This document shows positions 7,613 to 17,874 of a DNA stretch of 64,000 bases, one piece after another. The notes beneath the pieces are model-generated. The model had not been told where the DNA came from. It ran no database searches and was given only the letters and a program-made list of their open reading frames with translations. Both the position numbers and the translations under genes were made by a program. This DNA is from an uncultured Eubacterium sp. (GTDB taxonomy: Bacteria > Bacillota > Clostridia > Lachnospirales > Lachnospiraceae): positions 170,943 to 234,942 of the forward strand of contig CAJUBZ010000001.1 of NCBI GenBank assembly GCA_910584795.1, given 5' to 3'. Numbering within the stretch: position 1 is the first letter of the stretch; each line of letters begins with the position of its first letter.

Positions 7613-10438
7613 TTAATCCTGTATGCTGTTTGTATTATCGCTCTTAACTGATTTTTTAAGATCTTTATCTTTTAATTCTCCATAGAAATATTGAATAGAA
7701 TTCTTCGCCAATTCAGCTGAATCGTGAGAAGAATTTCCAAATGGTATAAAAACTGATACTCCCACTTCAGGATCATTATATGGTGCATATGCCACAAATA
7801 CAGCATGTGAATTTCTATGCTTATTCTCCTGCGCAGTACCAGATTTTCCAGCAATAGCAATTTTAGTATCTGTAAAGAAATTGCGTACTGTTCCTTTTGT
7901 AATAACCTCCCGCATACCTGTATGAATTGCATTCCAAGTACTGCTTGAAGCTTCTACTGTATTCGATAATTTGGCTTTATTATTATAAACCAATTTACCT
8001 TTTCTTGAATTTACTTTATCAATCAGCGTTAAAGAATAATTCTTTCCACCGTTTGCAAGAGTAGAAACATACCTTGCAAGCTGTGCCGGTGTATAGGCAT
8101 TACTTCCCTGCCCTATTGCAGAATGAACTGCAGATTCTGTTGAAAAATGTGGGTCTCTTTCAGTAATCTCTACACCTGAACGCATGTTTAATCCTAATTT
8201 GGTTGCATATTTTTCTATTTTCTCAAGTCCTACAGAACTATCGTATTCTGTACCATTAGACTTACCAAGCCGGTATCCCATCTCATAGAAAAAGTAATTA
8301 CATGAATGTGTAATAGCTCCCATAACATCAATATGGCCATGTGTTCCCTGTGGATAAATCCAGCATTTTGGTGAAGGTTTAATTTTTTCATATTTACCAG
8401 TTGCATTTACAGTTGTATATGGTGAAATAAGCCCCTCTTCTAGTACCGTCATGGCGACACTCATTTTAAATGTTGAACCTGGAGCACTAGAGCCCTGTGT
8501 TGCCCTGTTATATAATGGGTCCGACTGATCATCAATTAATTTCGCCCAATATTCCGGATCAACGCTTCCTGAGAGCATATTATTATCGTAACTTGGATAG
8601 GTTACCATAGCTCTTACATTTCCTGTATTTGGATCTGTCATAACAACAGAACCGGAACATGGATCCAGAGCGATTTGTGCAGGTGTTATCTTTAAAGTTT
8701 TTATTTGTTTTATAAGGAACTGGTATGTCTGATAGGAATCATGTGTCGATAAAAGATTGTATGTTCTCTCATCTTTTTCTAAAATTCCCTGATCATAAAG
8801 CAGCATACAAATTTGACTGCCGGAAATCGTCGAATCAAAAATTCTGTATTTCACAACCAGTTTTCCAAAAGATGTATTCTTTTTAATATCGTTTATAATA
8901 TGTTTCTTTATAATGTTATAAGTTTCACCAGTAGACAAATAAGCATCTTCTACATCTAAATTATCCAAATCTATCCAGTTCATCTTAATTGAATATTTAA
9001 TGAAGTCGTTTAAACTTAATTCCCCGTCAACATATTTGAGATATGTCTCATCCTCAGTATTAATAGAGGACGAAATCAGAATACCGTCATTTTTTAGTAA
9101 ATCATAGATGTAATCACAATATTCCTGATATTCATCATTGAAGTCATTATATTTAGTTCCCTTTGAATTTAATTCAGAACTAATTTTACTTACTGCTTCA
9201 GTTACTGCTCTTTTATATTTTTCATTTAAATTGCGCTCATTACTTGTGCTTTTTTTACCCGACAAATTTTTCAAGCTGACAACATTGTTTGTTACTAACT
9301 GGGAATAAACTTTTTTTGCTGAAATATAGTGCAACTTTTCATCTGTTTGGTTTTTGTCATCTACATCATAATTAACAATTTCAGAAATTAAAATTGCAGC
9401 AATTCTTTTTTCAAGCATGGTATAAACAGCTTTTTGAAGCTTTGAATCAATCGTTAAATAAACATCATTTCCGGCTGCTGAATTCTTCTTGGAAATAGTA
9501 CTTAATACTTTACCGGTATTATCAACAAAAATCTTTTCTTCGCCTCTTTTTCCTTGAAGATATTCTTCCATAGATGCTTCTAAGCCTGATTTACCAACAA
9601 TATCCGTGGCAATATATTTTTTCCCTTTTTCTTTATAATCTTCCAGTTCTGAATCAGAGATTGTTCCTGTATAACCAATAATCGGTGCAAAATATTCGCT
9701 CATTGTATATTTTCTGATTGTCTGTTCTTCTACAGTAACACCAGTTAAATCAGCTTCATTTTCATAAACAGCTACGACCGTTTCATTCGAAACTTCTTTT
9801 GCGATAGTTACACCCAAATATTTTTGAGAGGATATTGCATAGACATTATAGCGGACTGCAAGTATTTTTAAAAGTAATTCATCGCTACATTCCTGTTTTA
9901 CTTCAAACAAATCATTTTTTAGGTAATGAATGATTTCACCTGGGGAAGCATTAGAATAATCACGATTATTTCGTTTTAATTCTTTACCGAAAATATTTGT
10001 TAAAAATAGTCTTTTAGATGCATCAGACGTGTAATTTGCCTCCCACTTCCCATCATTGTTTAAAGAAATCGGAAAATCAACAATAACCTTGTCCCCATGA
10101 TCTTCAATAATATTAATTGCCTTATACACAATAGCATTCAAGGTGTTGTTTTTTTCGTTAGAACTCTCTATTTTATCTTCTATTTTAATTGTATAAGCTA
10201 ATTCATCATGAGCCAAAACCTTTCCATTAACATCTAATATCTTTCCTCTTGTACCAGAGGAATAGACTGTTTTTTCAGCCTTTTGAATATATGTACTCAT
10301 GTAATAGTTTTCATTGACAATCTGTAAATCAAATATTCTATATACAAGTACAGAAAATAAATCTATCATAATAAGGCTTATTATAAAGATTCTGGATTTG
10401 ATTGTTTTTAAAACCGTATATAAAAAATCACTTATCAA
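7613..10438 (-). CDS. mrdA: Penicillin-binding protein 2-type transpeptidase, long form
   Basis: Class B PBP that cross-links peptidoglycan made by RodA during elongation. One N-terminal membrane segment lies at about residues 15-35. A PBP dimerisation domain follows at about 50-320. The transpeptidase domain occupies about 590-920, with active-site STFK near residue 654, SCN in ITHSCNYFF and KSGTAQ near 865. The length of 941 residues is well above the roughly 650 of proteobacterial PBP2. The extra mass is an insertion of about 230 residues (about 345-580, rich in Lys/Asn/Asp/Ser) between the dimerisation and transpeptidase parts. It overlaps the mreD stop by 11 bases. Confidence 0.93.
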   Translation of the reverse strand: MISDFLYTVLKTIKSRIFIISLIMIDLFSVLVYRIFDLQIVNENYYMSTYIQKAEKTVYSSGTRGKILDVNGKVLAHDELAYTIKIEDKIESSNEKNNTLNAIVYKAINIIEDHGDKVIVDFPISLNNDGKWEANYTSDASKRLFLTNIFGKELKRNNRDYSNASPGEIIHYLKNDLFEVKQECSDELLLKILAVRYNVYAISSQKYLGVTIAKEVSNETVVAVYENEADLTGVTVEEQTIRKYTMSEYFAPIIGYTGTISDSELEDYKEKGKKYIATDIVGKSGLEASMEEYLQGKRGEEKIFVDNTGKVLSTISKKNSAAGNDVYLTIDSKLQKAVYTMLEKRIAAILISEIVNYDVDDKNQTDEKLHYISAKKVYSQLVTNNVVSLKNLSGKKSTSNERNLNEKYKRAVTEAVSKISSELNSKGTKYNDFNDEYQEYCDYIYDLLKNDGILISSSINTEDETYLKYVDGELSLNDFIKYSIKMNWIDLDNLDVEDAYLSTGETYNIIKKHIINDIKKNTSFGKLVVKYRIFDSTISGSQICMLLYDQGILEKDERTYNLLSTHDSYQTYQFLIKQIKTLKITPAQIALDPCSGSVVMTDPNTGNVRAMVTYPSYDNNMLSGSVDPEYWAKLIDDQSDPLYNRATQGSSAPGSTFKMSVAMTVLEEGLISPYTTVNATGKYEKIKPSPKCWIYPQGTHGHIDVMGAITHSCNYFFYEMGYRLGKSNGTEYDSSVGLEKIEKYATKLGLNMRSGVEITERDPHFSTESAVHSAIGQGSNAYTPAQLARYVSTLANGGKNYSLTLIDKVNSRKGKLVYNNKAKLSNTVEASSSTWNAIHTGMREVITKGTVRNFFTDTKIAIAGKSGTAQENKHRNSHAVFVAYAPYNDPEVGVSVFIPFGNSSHDSAELAKNSIQYFYGELKDKDLKKSVKSDNTNSIQD

Positions 10439-10961
10439 AACTTAATGTATTCTCCTGTTTTATTGTTAATATTTTTTCATTTAAAATATAAAATAGTTTA
10501 TATAATATAAAAGCCACAAAAGTTGTTATTATCATTTCAGGTAAAATGATTTTTTCAAAATAAAATGAAAAATCCAGCTTGTTGCGAAGTAAAAAACGAA
10601 AGACATATAACAGAACATTATATATAAAATCACTTATAAATACTAATACCATTGGCATAAATACGTGGTCACTATAAAACATTTTCTTAAATAAACCACT
10701 AAAAAATCCAATATACATATAAAGTAATGCATATAGTCCGATAACATCACCAAAGAAAATGTCAACAAACAGACCACATACAAGTCCTGTAAGACTTCCG
10801 TAATTACAGCCTCTCATAAAGCCAAAAATACATGTTGTAAACAACAAAAAGTTTGGAGTTGCAACTATATCAAAGTTAGCTAAAGAGAGTTCACTCTGTA
10901 GTACAAAAGATATTATAATAATCAATGCAGTAATGAATACTCTAATCACTCTATGTTTCAT
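10428..10961 (-). CDS. mreD: Rod shape-determining membrane protein MreD
   Basis: Integral membrane partner of MreC in the elongasome. The 177-residue protein has about five to six hydrophobic segments and the family block GLVCGLFVDIFFGDVIGLYALLYMYIGFFSGLF. Position between mreC and mrdA confirms it. It lies 12 bases after mreC and its 3' end overlaps mrdA. Confidence 0.92.
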   Translation of the reverse strand: MKHRVIRVFITALIIIISFVLQSELSLANFDIVATPNFLLFTTCIFGFMRGCNYGSLTGLVCGLFVDIFFGDVIGLYALLYMYIGFFSGLFKKMFYSDHVFMPMVLVFISDFIYNVLLYVFRFLLRNKLDFSFYFEKIILPEMIITTFVAFILYKLFYILNEKILTIKQENTLSFDK

Positions 10962-10973
10962 GGAAATTTCCTT

Positions 10974-11825
10974 CTATTTTTTTAATTGTTCTTTCATCTC
11001 TGTTATTACTAATACTTCATCTATGTGCTGAAAATCAACAACCGGTACGATTTTTCCGGATTGTGTTAATTCATTGGAATCTTTTGAAACTTCTGTAACA
11101 TATCCGACTAAAATTCCAGGTAAAAACTTATTACTGATTCGTGAGGTTACAACCATGTCTCCCTCTGATACTTTTGCTTCTTTTACAATTTCAGTAATAT
11201 TCATAACACCATCTTCAATTAATTTTAAGTCACCGCTGGCAATTCCTGTATCTGAAGTATTGGCAAAGGATACACTTACACTGCTCTCATCATCTATAAT
11301 AGAGCGGACTTTTGAATAATTTTCGCCAACATCATAGATAATTCCCACAAGTCCGCCACCGCTGATAACATTCATATCTTCTTTCATCCCATCTCTTGCA
11401 CCTTTATTAATGGTAAAGATGTTAAAAAAATTACCTGTATCTTTTCCGATAACTCTTGCACCGACTTTTTTTAAAGAAGAATAATCTTTGTCTAGTTTAT
11501 ACATATTACGAAGTCTTGTAAGTTCATATTTGTTCTGGGCTAATAAACTGTTTTCTTGTGTTAGTTCATCAACCTGTAGTTTTAATTTATCATTCTCTTT
11601 TTTTAATTCTTTTACGGATTTTAATAAATCTGATTTGTCAGTAAACCATTCTCCCATGCTGTTTGCTCCTTCTTGCAACGGAATCACAATCATACCGGCA
11701 ACGGATTTAAATGGTCTTGAAAAATCTTTTACTGCCACTGACAAAATAAGAACTGCAATACATAGTAATGTCAGCGTAAAAATTAGTATTTTGGGTTTTA
11801 TATTAATTTTACTTGGTCTTTTCAT
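10974..11825 (-). CDS. mreC: Rod shape-determining protein MreC
   Basis: Bitopic protein that couples cytoplasmic MreB to the external PBP2/RodA complex. It has 283 residues, with a membrane segment at about 13-32 (ILIFTLTLLCIAVLILSVAV). A coiled coil lies at about 62-108 (LKKENDKLKLQVDELTQENSLLA), and two beta-barrel modules at about 115-275 carry ARVIGKD, INKGARDGMKEDM and VVDFQHIDEVLV. The length is standard. Confidence 0.95.
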   Translation of the reverse strand: MKRPSKINIKPKILIFTLTLLCIAVLILSVAVKDFSRPFKSVAGMIVIPLQEGANSMGEWFTDKSDLLKSVKELKKENDKLKLQVDELTQENSLLAQNKYELTRLRNMYKLDKDYSSLKKVGARVIGKDTGNFFNIFTINKGARDGMKEDMNVISGGGLVGIIYDVGENYSKVRSIIDDESSVSVSFANTSDTGIASGDLKLIEDGVMNITEIVKEAKVSEGDMVVTSRISNKFLPGILVGYVTEVSKDSNELTQSGKIVPVVDFQHIDEVLVITEMKEQLKK

Positions 11826-11864
11826 TTAACTCACCTTTTCGTCATGTTGATTAATAACAAATAT

Positions 11865-12896
11865 TTAGAACGAACTTTCTCTTGGCTCGTACATTAATTT
11901 TTTGAAAGAAGAATCTGACATAATCATAGAAATTCCTCGGATTACTGATTCCCCTGGATTTTTTACTGTATTTACCTTTAAATCTGTTTCAGCCGCAATT
12001 AGTTTGTCCAAATTAGAAATTGCAGAGGAAGCACCTGTAAGATACAAACCAATATCCATTATATCTGCTGTAAGTTCAGGGGGAGTTCTCTCTAACAGAT
12101 TTTTTATTGATTCAATAATATCATCAAAAAACTGTTTGATTGCTTCGTAAATTGTGTCCTTAGATACACCACGTTCTGACGGAAGACCGGTAATGACGTT
12201 TCTGCCATATACATATAATAATTCTTCTTCTAAGTCTTCATCTTCATTATATGTGGCATCTGATAATTTGCACTTAATATGTTCTGCTGTTTTTAAACCA
12301 ATTAGAATATTATATTTACGTTTTACAGCATCACAAATCATTTGGTCTAGACGGTTTCCACCCATCTTTATAATTCGGCTGACAACAATTCCACCATGGG
12401 AAATAACAGATATTTCTGTAGTATCAGCACCAATATTAATAATCATGTTTCCTCTCGAGCTTGTCATATCAATTCCAAGACCCACGGCATCAGCAATGGG
12501 TTTTTCTACGATTTTAATCTCTCTTGCTTTAATGTCTGACTTTGCCACAACATCATAGAAAGCTCTTTTCTCTACTTCTGTAATATCTGCCGGTACAGCA
12601 ATACAAAACCGCCCCATTTTACTGCCTCTGGGGCCGGTTAATTTTTTGAAAAACTGTTCAAACAGCATTTTCATACTTTTTAAATCAGCAATCACTCCAA
12701 ATTTAATTGGGAAAATAACTTTTATATTATCAGGGGATTTTTCATACATTTTAAAAGCTTCATCCCCAATTTCAAATAACTCATTTTTATTTTTTATAGC
12801 TATAATATTCTTTTCATTTAAAGTTGTTTTGGTCATTCCGTTGTATATTTTAATATTGCTTGTACCAAAATCAATGCCATAAACACTTTTACTCAT
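11865..12896 (-). CDS. mreB: Actin-like rod shape protein MreB
   Basis: Actin-fold ATPase that forms membrane filaments guiding lateral wall synthesis. The phosphate-1 loop GIDFGTSNIKIY lies at residues 7-18. IINIGADTTEISVISHGGIV near 150-170 is phosphate-2, and LYLTGASSAISNLDKLI near 285-300 is the adenosine motif. The length of 343 residues is normal. The sequence is rather divergent from the MreB of Bacillus, so an Mbl/MreBH-type paralogue is possible, but its place directly before mreC and mreD favours MreB. Confidence 0.9.
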   Translation of the reverse strand: MSKSVYGIDFGTSNIKIYNGMTKTTLNEKNIIAIKNKNELFEIGDEAFKMYEKSPDNIKVIFPIKFGVIADLKSMKMLFEQFFKKLTGPRGSKMGRFCIAVPADITEVEKRAFYDVVAKSDIKAREIKIVEKPIADAVGLGIDMTSSRGNMIINIGADTTEISVISHGGIVVSRIIKMGGNRLDQMICDAVKRKYNILIGLKTAEHIKCKLSDATYNEDEDLEEELLYVYGRNVITGLPSERGVSKDTIYEAIKQFFDDIIESIKNLLERTPPELTADIMDIGLYLTGASSAISNLDKLIAAETDLKVNTVKNPGESVIRGISMIMSDSSFKKLMYEPRESSF

Positions 12897-12919
12897 ATTA
12901 TATCCTTTCCGTTTTAGGT

Positions 12920-13606
12920 TTATATTTGGCCGGATTCATTTAGACTACAATAAGTATTATCCCCTATTATTATGTGGTCTAACAACCGTATTCCTATAAT
13001 CTTTCCTGCATTTTTTACTCTGGATGTACTTTTAATATCCTCTCTACTGGGAGCAGGATCACCACTTGGATGATTGTGGACTAAAATAATATTTACACAA
13101 TTACATCGAAGTGCTTCTATAAATATTTCTCTTGGAGAAATCAAAGACTGATTGACTGTTCCTGAACTGATAAGCTTATCTTTAATCAATTTGCATTTGG
13201 TATCAAGAAACATTACATATAATTGTTCCTGTTCTAAATGTCTTAACTGTTCCATATAAAATCCTGCAATCACTTCAGATGTATTATATTTTGTTGTATC
13301 GTTAAAACTGGTTTTCGAAATACGCTTTGCCAGTTCTAATACACATAAAATTTGTATGGCTTTTACTTTTCCTACACCATTAATCTCGAGTAACTGCTCT
13401 AAAGTAAGATGTGTAAGAGATAGTACATTAACTGCACCATCTTCATTTTTCAGTAATTTTACAGCCAGCTCTTTTACGTTACAGCCTTTTGTGCCTGTCC
13501 GTAAAATAACAGCTAAAAGTTCAATATCCGTTAAGGTTTCTGTACCATATTGAAGACACTTTTCATAAGGTCTCTCTTCTTTTGGTAAAGTTTCAATAAT
13601 ATTCAT
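12920..13606 (-). CDS. radC: RadC family JAB/MPN-domain protein
   Basis: The 228-residue RadC-family protein has an N-terminal helix-hairpin-helix region at about 20-75 (LLEINGVGKVKAIQILCVLELAKRI) and a C-terminal JAB1/MPN metalloprotease-like domain at about 105-228. The metal motif is complete: VHNHPSGDPAPSREDI supplies both histidines and the aspartate near residues 176-190. The historical link to DNA repair has been doubted, and biochemical function is not established. It heads the mreBCD operon, a common Firmicutes arrangement. A likely promoter lies 60-95 bases upstream. Confidence 0.93.
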   Translation of the reverse strand: MNIIETLPKEERPYEKCLQYGTETLTDIELLAVILRTGTKGCNVKELAVKLLKNEDGAVNVLSLTHLTLEQLLEINGVGKVKAIQILCVLELAKRISKTSFNDTTKYNTSEVIAGFYMEQLRHLEQEQLYVMFLDTKCKLIKDKLISSGTVNQSLISPREIFIEALRCNCVNIILVHNHPSGDPAPSREDIKSTSRVKNAGKIIGIRLLDHIIIGDNTYCSLNESGQI

Positions 13607-13672
13607 ATTCCTCCATTTCTGTTCTCTCCGAGTACAAAAGGAAAACTCATGGAAGAAATATTAATCTTAACT

Positions 13673-13701
13673 ATTGTAGCACAATAAAATTTATGTGTAT
13701 A
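13673..13701 (-). promoter_or_regulatory. Likely sigma-A promoter for radC-mreBCD-mrdA-min
   Basis: On the minus strand TATACA, a 17-base spacer and TACAAT, with an extended TG one base before the -10. Transcription would start near 13666, about 60 bases before the radC start at 13606. The -35 box is weak (4 of 6), the extended -10 is good. Confidence 0.5.
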
Positions 13702-13737
13702 TGTTTTTTCCAATAAAAGGGGAATAATAACAAAATG

Positions 13738-15021
13738 TTACGAAATAGTAACTAATTCGTCATTCACCATATTCTGAAATGCTTTTAATATTCCAAATTT
13801 TGCGTGCTGCCAGGTTAATCCCCCCTGAAAATATACAGCATAAGGCGGTTTTATTGGACCGTCCGCACTCAGTTCAATAGAGGAACCTGATACAAAAGCT
13901 CCCGCTGCCATAATAACCGGTGCATCATATCCTGGCATATCCCAAGGTTCGGGAGTTAAATAACTATCTACCGGTGCAGCTGCCTGAATTCCTTTGCAAA
14001 AAGCAATAACACAATCCGGATTTCCAAACGCAATCGCCTGAATAATATCATGCCTGCTTTCCATGCCATCAGGAACAACTTTAAAATCAAACTGTTCAAA
14101 TAAATTTGCCGCAAAGATTGCACCTTTTAATGCTCCAGATACAACCGTTGGTGCTAAAAACAATCCCTGATACAGTAAATTCATTACGCCGAGGTTGGCA
14201 CCTACTTCTTTTCCAAGTCCCGGTGTGGTAAGGCGGTAAGCACAGTTCTCGACACATTTCTTTGTCCCACAGATATACCCTCCAATCGGTGCAAGACCTC
14301 CTCCCGGATTCTTAATAAGAGAACCTACAATCATATCTGCACCAACATCAGAAGGTTCTATTGTCTCAACAAATTCTCCATAACAGTTATCAACCATAAC
14401 AATAATATCCGGGTTAATTTCTTTTATAAAAGAGGTCACCTGACCGATTTTTTTTACAGATAAAGTAGGTCTTGTGGCATATCCTTTGGAACGTTGGATT
14501 CCGACCATAGTGACACCATCCAATTTTGATTTGATTCCATCATAATCAAAATCTCCATTGTTCAATAAATCAACCTGGTCATATGTAATGCCATATTCCG
14601 CAAGACTTCCCGTAGATGGTCTGATACCGATAACTTCTTCTAACGTGTCATATGGTTTTCCACTTATGTACATCAACTTATCTCCGGGACGCAGGTTCGC
14701 TGATAGCGCAATGCCAAGTGCATGCGTCCCACAGGTAATCTGTGGTCTGACCAAGGCATCTTCCGTATGAAAAACATCTGCGTAAACTTTTTCAAGAGTA
14801 TCACGACCTAAATCATTATACCCGTATCCTGTCGTCGGGGCAAAATGAGCTTCGGCAACTTTATTTTTCTGAAATGCTGACATTACCTTTAACTGATTGT
14901 ACTCTGCAATTTTGTCTATTTCTTGAAATCTATGTGACAAATCAGAAATGATTTTATCTGAAATTTCTAAAACTTTTTCATCAATTCCCATCTGTCGGTA
15001 CATATTTTTTAATTCACTCAT
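13738..15021 (-). CDS. PLP-dependent enzyme of the YnbB/aluminum-resistance (methionine gamma-lyase-like) family
   Basis: A fold-type I PLP enzyme of 427 residues, in the family annotated as aluminum resistance or methionine gamma-lyase family protein. The likely PLP lysine lies in VGSLIKNPGGG near residue 236, after DNCYGEFVETIEPSDVGADM. PQITCGTHALGIAL and YATRPTLSVKKIG are family blocks. The substrate is not proven for this family; sequence relatedness to Cys/Met metabolism enzymes is the basis of the name. The gene overlaps miaA by 4 bases, as ynbB follows miaA-hfq in Bacillus, although no hfq gene is seen here. Confidence 0.87.
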   Translation of the reverse strand: MSELKNMYRQMGIDEKVLEISDKIISDLSHRFQEIDKIAEYNQLKVMSAFQKNKVAEAHFAPTTGYGYNDLGRDTLEKVYADVFHTEDALVRPQITCGTHALGIALSANLRPGDKLMYISGKPYDTLEEVIGIRPSTGSLAEYGITYDQVDLLNNGDFDYDGIKSKLDGVTMVGIQRSKGYATRPTLSVKKIGQVTSFIKEINPDIIVMVDNCYGEFVETIEPSDVGADMIVGSLIKNPGGGLAPIGGYICGTKKCVENCAYRLTTPGLGKEVGANLGVMNLLYQGLFLAPTVVSGALKGAIFAANLFEQFDFKVVPDGMESRHDIIQAIAFGNPDCVIAFCKGIQAAAPVDSYLTPEPWDMPGYDAPVIMAAGAFVSGSSIELSADGPIKPPYAVYFQGGLTWQHAKFGILKAFQNMVNDELVTIS

Positions 15022-15971
15022 ATCTCATCCTTTATTATGTTTCTTTTTTTCAAATTCATAAGCATTTCTGCTAATATTCTTCCCTGTTTATATTCAAACT
15101 CATCAATGTTTATTATGCATACATCTTTTTCTCTTCGAAACCATGTAAGCTGTCTTTTGGCAAAGTGCCTTGTATTCTTTTTAATCAATTCAGCAGTATC
15201 TTCCAGCGATACATTATTTTCAAGATGGTTTACCACTTCTTTATATCCAATTCCCTGCATAGAAACCATATCTGCATCACATCCGTGGGCAAGAAGTCCT
15301 TTTACCTCTTCAACCAATCCATTCTTTAACATGTTATCTACACGCTTTTCGATTCGTTGATAAAGAAGTTCTCTTTTGTCATTTAAAACAAAATAGGCAA
15401 AATGATACGGAGACTGATTTTCTCGCTGTTCACAATTGTGGCTGGAAATCGTTTTACCGGTATCATGATAATATTCCAAGGCACGGATAACACGTTTTAT
15501 ATTATTAAAATGTATTTCTTTAGCGGAAACCGGGTCGATATCTTTTAACATCTGATGCAGATATTCATTACCTTTATCAGATGCTATCTGTTCTAATTGT
15601 TTTCGGTATTCATGTTCATCATCTGTTTCATCAAAATGAATATCATATAAAAGAGCCTGAATATAAAATCCGGTTCCACCAACAATGATTGGAATTTTTC
15701 CTTTTTTCTGAATCTCCAAAACAGCCTCTTTTGCCATCTTCTGAAACACATGGACATTAAATGCATCTTTTGGATCTAAAACATCAATCAGATAATGCTT
15801 TACGCCCTGCATTTCCTCTTCGGTGATTTTGGCAGAGCCAATATTCATACCTTTATATACCTGAATAGAATCAGCACTGATAATTTCACCATGAATCCTT
15901 TTTGCCAAAGCAATCGAAAGTTCTGTTTTGCCAACGGCCGTAGGACCGGTCAGAATAATTAGTTCATTCAT
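15018..15971 (-). CDS. miaA: tRNA dimethylallyltransferase
   Basis: Transfers a dimethylallyl group to N6 of A37 in tRNAs reading codons that begin with U; MiaB, coded upstream in the same run, later methylthiolates the product. Residues 8-16 are the P-loop GPTAVGKTE. DSIQVYKGMNIGSAK is the tRNA/substrate aspartate block, GGTGFYIQALLYD follows, and KNTRHFAKRQLTWFRRE is the C-terminal RNA-binding block. The length of 317 residues is standard. It lies 8 bases after mutL. Confidence 0.96.
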   Translation of the reverse strand: MNELIILTGPTAVGKTELSIALAKRIHGEIISADSIQVYKGMNIGSAKITEEEMQGVKHYLIDVLDPKDAFNVHVFQKMAKEAVLEIQKKGKIPIIVGGTGFYIQALLYDIHFDETDDEHEYRKQLEQIASDKGNEYLHQMLKDIDPVSAKEIHFNNIKRVIRALEYYHDTGKTISSHNCEQRENQSPYHFAYFVLNDKRELLYQRIEKRVDNMLKNGLVEEVKGLLAHGCDADMVSMQGIGYKEVVNHLENNVSLEDTAELIKKNTRHFAKRQLTWFRREKDVCIINIDEFEYKQGRILAEMLMNLKKRNIIKDEI

Positions 15972-15979
15972 AAAAACTC

Positions 15980-17860
15980 CTAAATGATTCTCTTGAATTT
16001 TTTCTCTAATTCATATTTGCTCATGGAGATAATCGTTGGTCTTCCATGAGGACAGTTATAAGGGTTCTCTAAAGATAATAACTGAGTAATCAGTTCATCT
16101 GCTTCTCTGAAAGATATTCTGCTGTTTCCTTTTACGGCAGCCTTACAGGACATGGAAGCAATTTTATCCGTTAAAATATCCGGTGACATCTTGCCGCTCT
16201 CATTGGAAAGATTATCAATTATCTCCATCAAAACTTCCTGACTATCCAGAGTATATAAATCCGAAGGAACACCTCTTACTGCAAAATCCCGTCCGCCAAA
16301 AGGCTCCATTTCAAAGCCGATTTCTTTAAAGTTCTGTAAATACCGTTCGATTAAATCAGCTTCATTCATTGACAGATTTAAAATAATCGGCGGGTTTATC
16401 ATCTGCGTATGAATCTGTCCTGTTTTACGTTTCTCCATAAGTGATTCAAACATTACTTTTTCGTGGGCAGCATGCTGGTCAATAATATACATTTTCTCGT
16501 CATATTCTACAATCCAGTAAGTATCAAAAACCTGTCCGACAATTTTATGTTTCGGCTTTGCAATATCACTTAAAAAATTATCATATACATCTGTTACTTT
16601 TTGTTGAACAGGTGCTGAGGTTTTCTCATGGACGCTTGGCATATCTGCTTTTGAAATATTTGTAGTCTTTGGATTCTCAGGCAAATCCGGTTCTTTTATA
16701 AATGAAGGTGTGACAGTCGTTTTGTTATATATCGTCTCTTCTTGTACAACACTGCTGTTATCCTCTGTATCGCCCAAAATATGCTGGCGCCTGGTTTCAA
16801 AAGGTTCTGGCGTATATTTTATAGTTTCTCTTCTTTCAGATTCTTTTTCTAATTTTACATCTATAATATTAGGCTTTTCAATTAATGTATCATTAATACA
16901 TTCTGAAATCATCGGATAAATTTTTTCAGATTTTCTAAAACGAAGTTCCATTTTAGAAGGATGTACATTGACATCTAAAAATTCCGGATTAATTTCAAAA
17001 TTTAGTACAGTAAACGGATATTTATGCTGCATTAATATGAATTTATATCCATCTTCTATCGCTTTGGAAATAATGTTACTTTTAATATATCTTCCATTAA
17101 TAAAATAATTTTCGAAAGTTCTGTTCCCTTTAGAAACAATCGCTTTTCCAATATAACCTGTGATCGTCATAAAATCATTCTGTTCATTGATTTCAATAAT
17201 GTTTTCTGTGATCTCTTTTCCATAAATACTATATATAACATCTTTTAAACTGCCATTTCCCGATGTATGTACCCGGACTTTACCATTGCTTTTAAAACTA
17301 ATGGAAATCTCCGGATGAGAAAGAGCAATTTTTTCCACAATATCAGAAACATAACCTGACTCTGTCTGGGCAGTTCGTAAGAACTTACGTCTGGCAGGGG
17401 TATTGAAAAAAATATTGTTTACGATAAATGTCGTACCTACAGGAATACCAATTTCTTCATACCCCACTTCTTTTCCGCCTTCAATACGGTAACGGATACC
17501 TTCCAGATTGGAAACTGTTCTGGTTAATAATTCTACCTGACATACAGCGGCGATACTGGATAATGCCTCGCCGCGGAATCCCAAAGAAGAAACGCTTAAA
17601 AGATCCAGTGCCGTTTTGATTTTGCTCGTTGTATGGCGCAGAAAGGCAATGCGGACATCATCTTTTTCAATCCCTTTTCCATTGTCTGTGATACGAATAG
17701 ATTTCGTACCGCCCTCTTCAATTTCGATAGAAATCATTGTTGCACCTGCATCAATAGAATTTTCCATCAGCTCTTTTACAATTGACGAAGGCCTCTCAAC
17801 AACTTCTCCGGCTGCTATTTGATTAATTGTGCTTTGATCCAGTTCTCTTATATTACCCAT
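15980..17860 (-). CDS. mutL: DNA mismatch repair protein MutL
   Basis: GHKL-type ATPase with a C-terminal endonuclease module that couples MutS mismatch detection to strand incision. ATPase motifs are NSIDAGATMI, DNGKGI and TSKI-GFRGEALSSIAAV. The C-terminal half carries DQHAAHEKVMFE, CKAAVKGNS and CPHGRPTII, the metal-binding endonuclease motifs of MutL proteins from bacteria lacking MutH. I chose the ATG at 17860 (MGNIRELD), 6 bases after AAGG; the ATG two codons upstream overlaps that Shine-Dalgarno. This gives 626 residues. mutS ends 15 bases upstream. Confidence 0.96.
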   Translation of the reverse strand: MGNIRELDQSTINQIAAGEVVERPSSIVKELMENSIDAGATMISIEIEEGGTKSIRITDNGKGIEKDDVRIAFLRHTTSKIKTALDLLSVSSLGFRGEALSSIAAVCQVELLTRTVSNLEGIRYRIEGGKEVGYEEIGIPVGTTFIVNNIFFNTPARRKFLRTAQTESGYVSDIVEKIALSHPEISISFKSNGKVRVHTSGNGSLKDVIYSIYGKEITENIIEINEQNDFMTITGYIGKAIVSKGNRTFENYFINGRYIKSNIISKAIEDGYKFILMQHKYPFTVLNFEINPEFLDVNVHPSKMELRFRKSEKIYPMISECINDTLIEKPNIIDVKLEKESERRETIKYTPEPFETRRQHILGDTEDNSSVVQEETIYNKTTVTPSFIKEPDLPENPKTTNISKADMPSVHEKTSAPVQQKVTDVYDNFLSDIAKPKHKIVGQVFDTYWIVEYDEKMYIIDQHAAHEKVMFESLMEKRKTGQIHTQMINPPIILNLSMNEADLIERYLQNFKEIGFEMEPFGGRDFAVRGVPSDLYTLDSQEVLMEIIDNLSNESGKMSPDILTDKIASMSCKAAVKGNSRISFREADELITQLLSLENPYNCPHGRPTIISMSKYELEKKFKRII

Positions 17861-17874
17861 AGTCATCCTTTATT

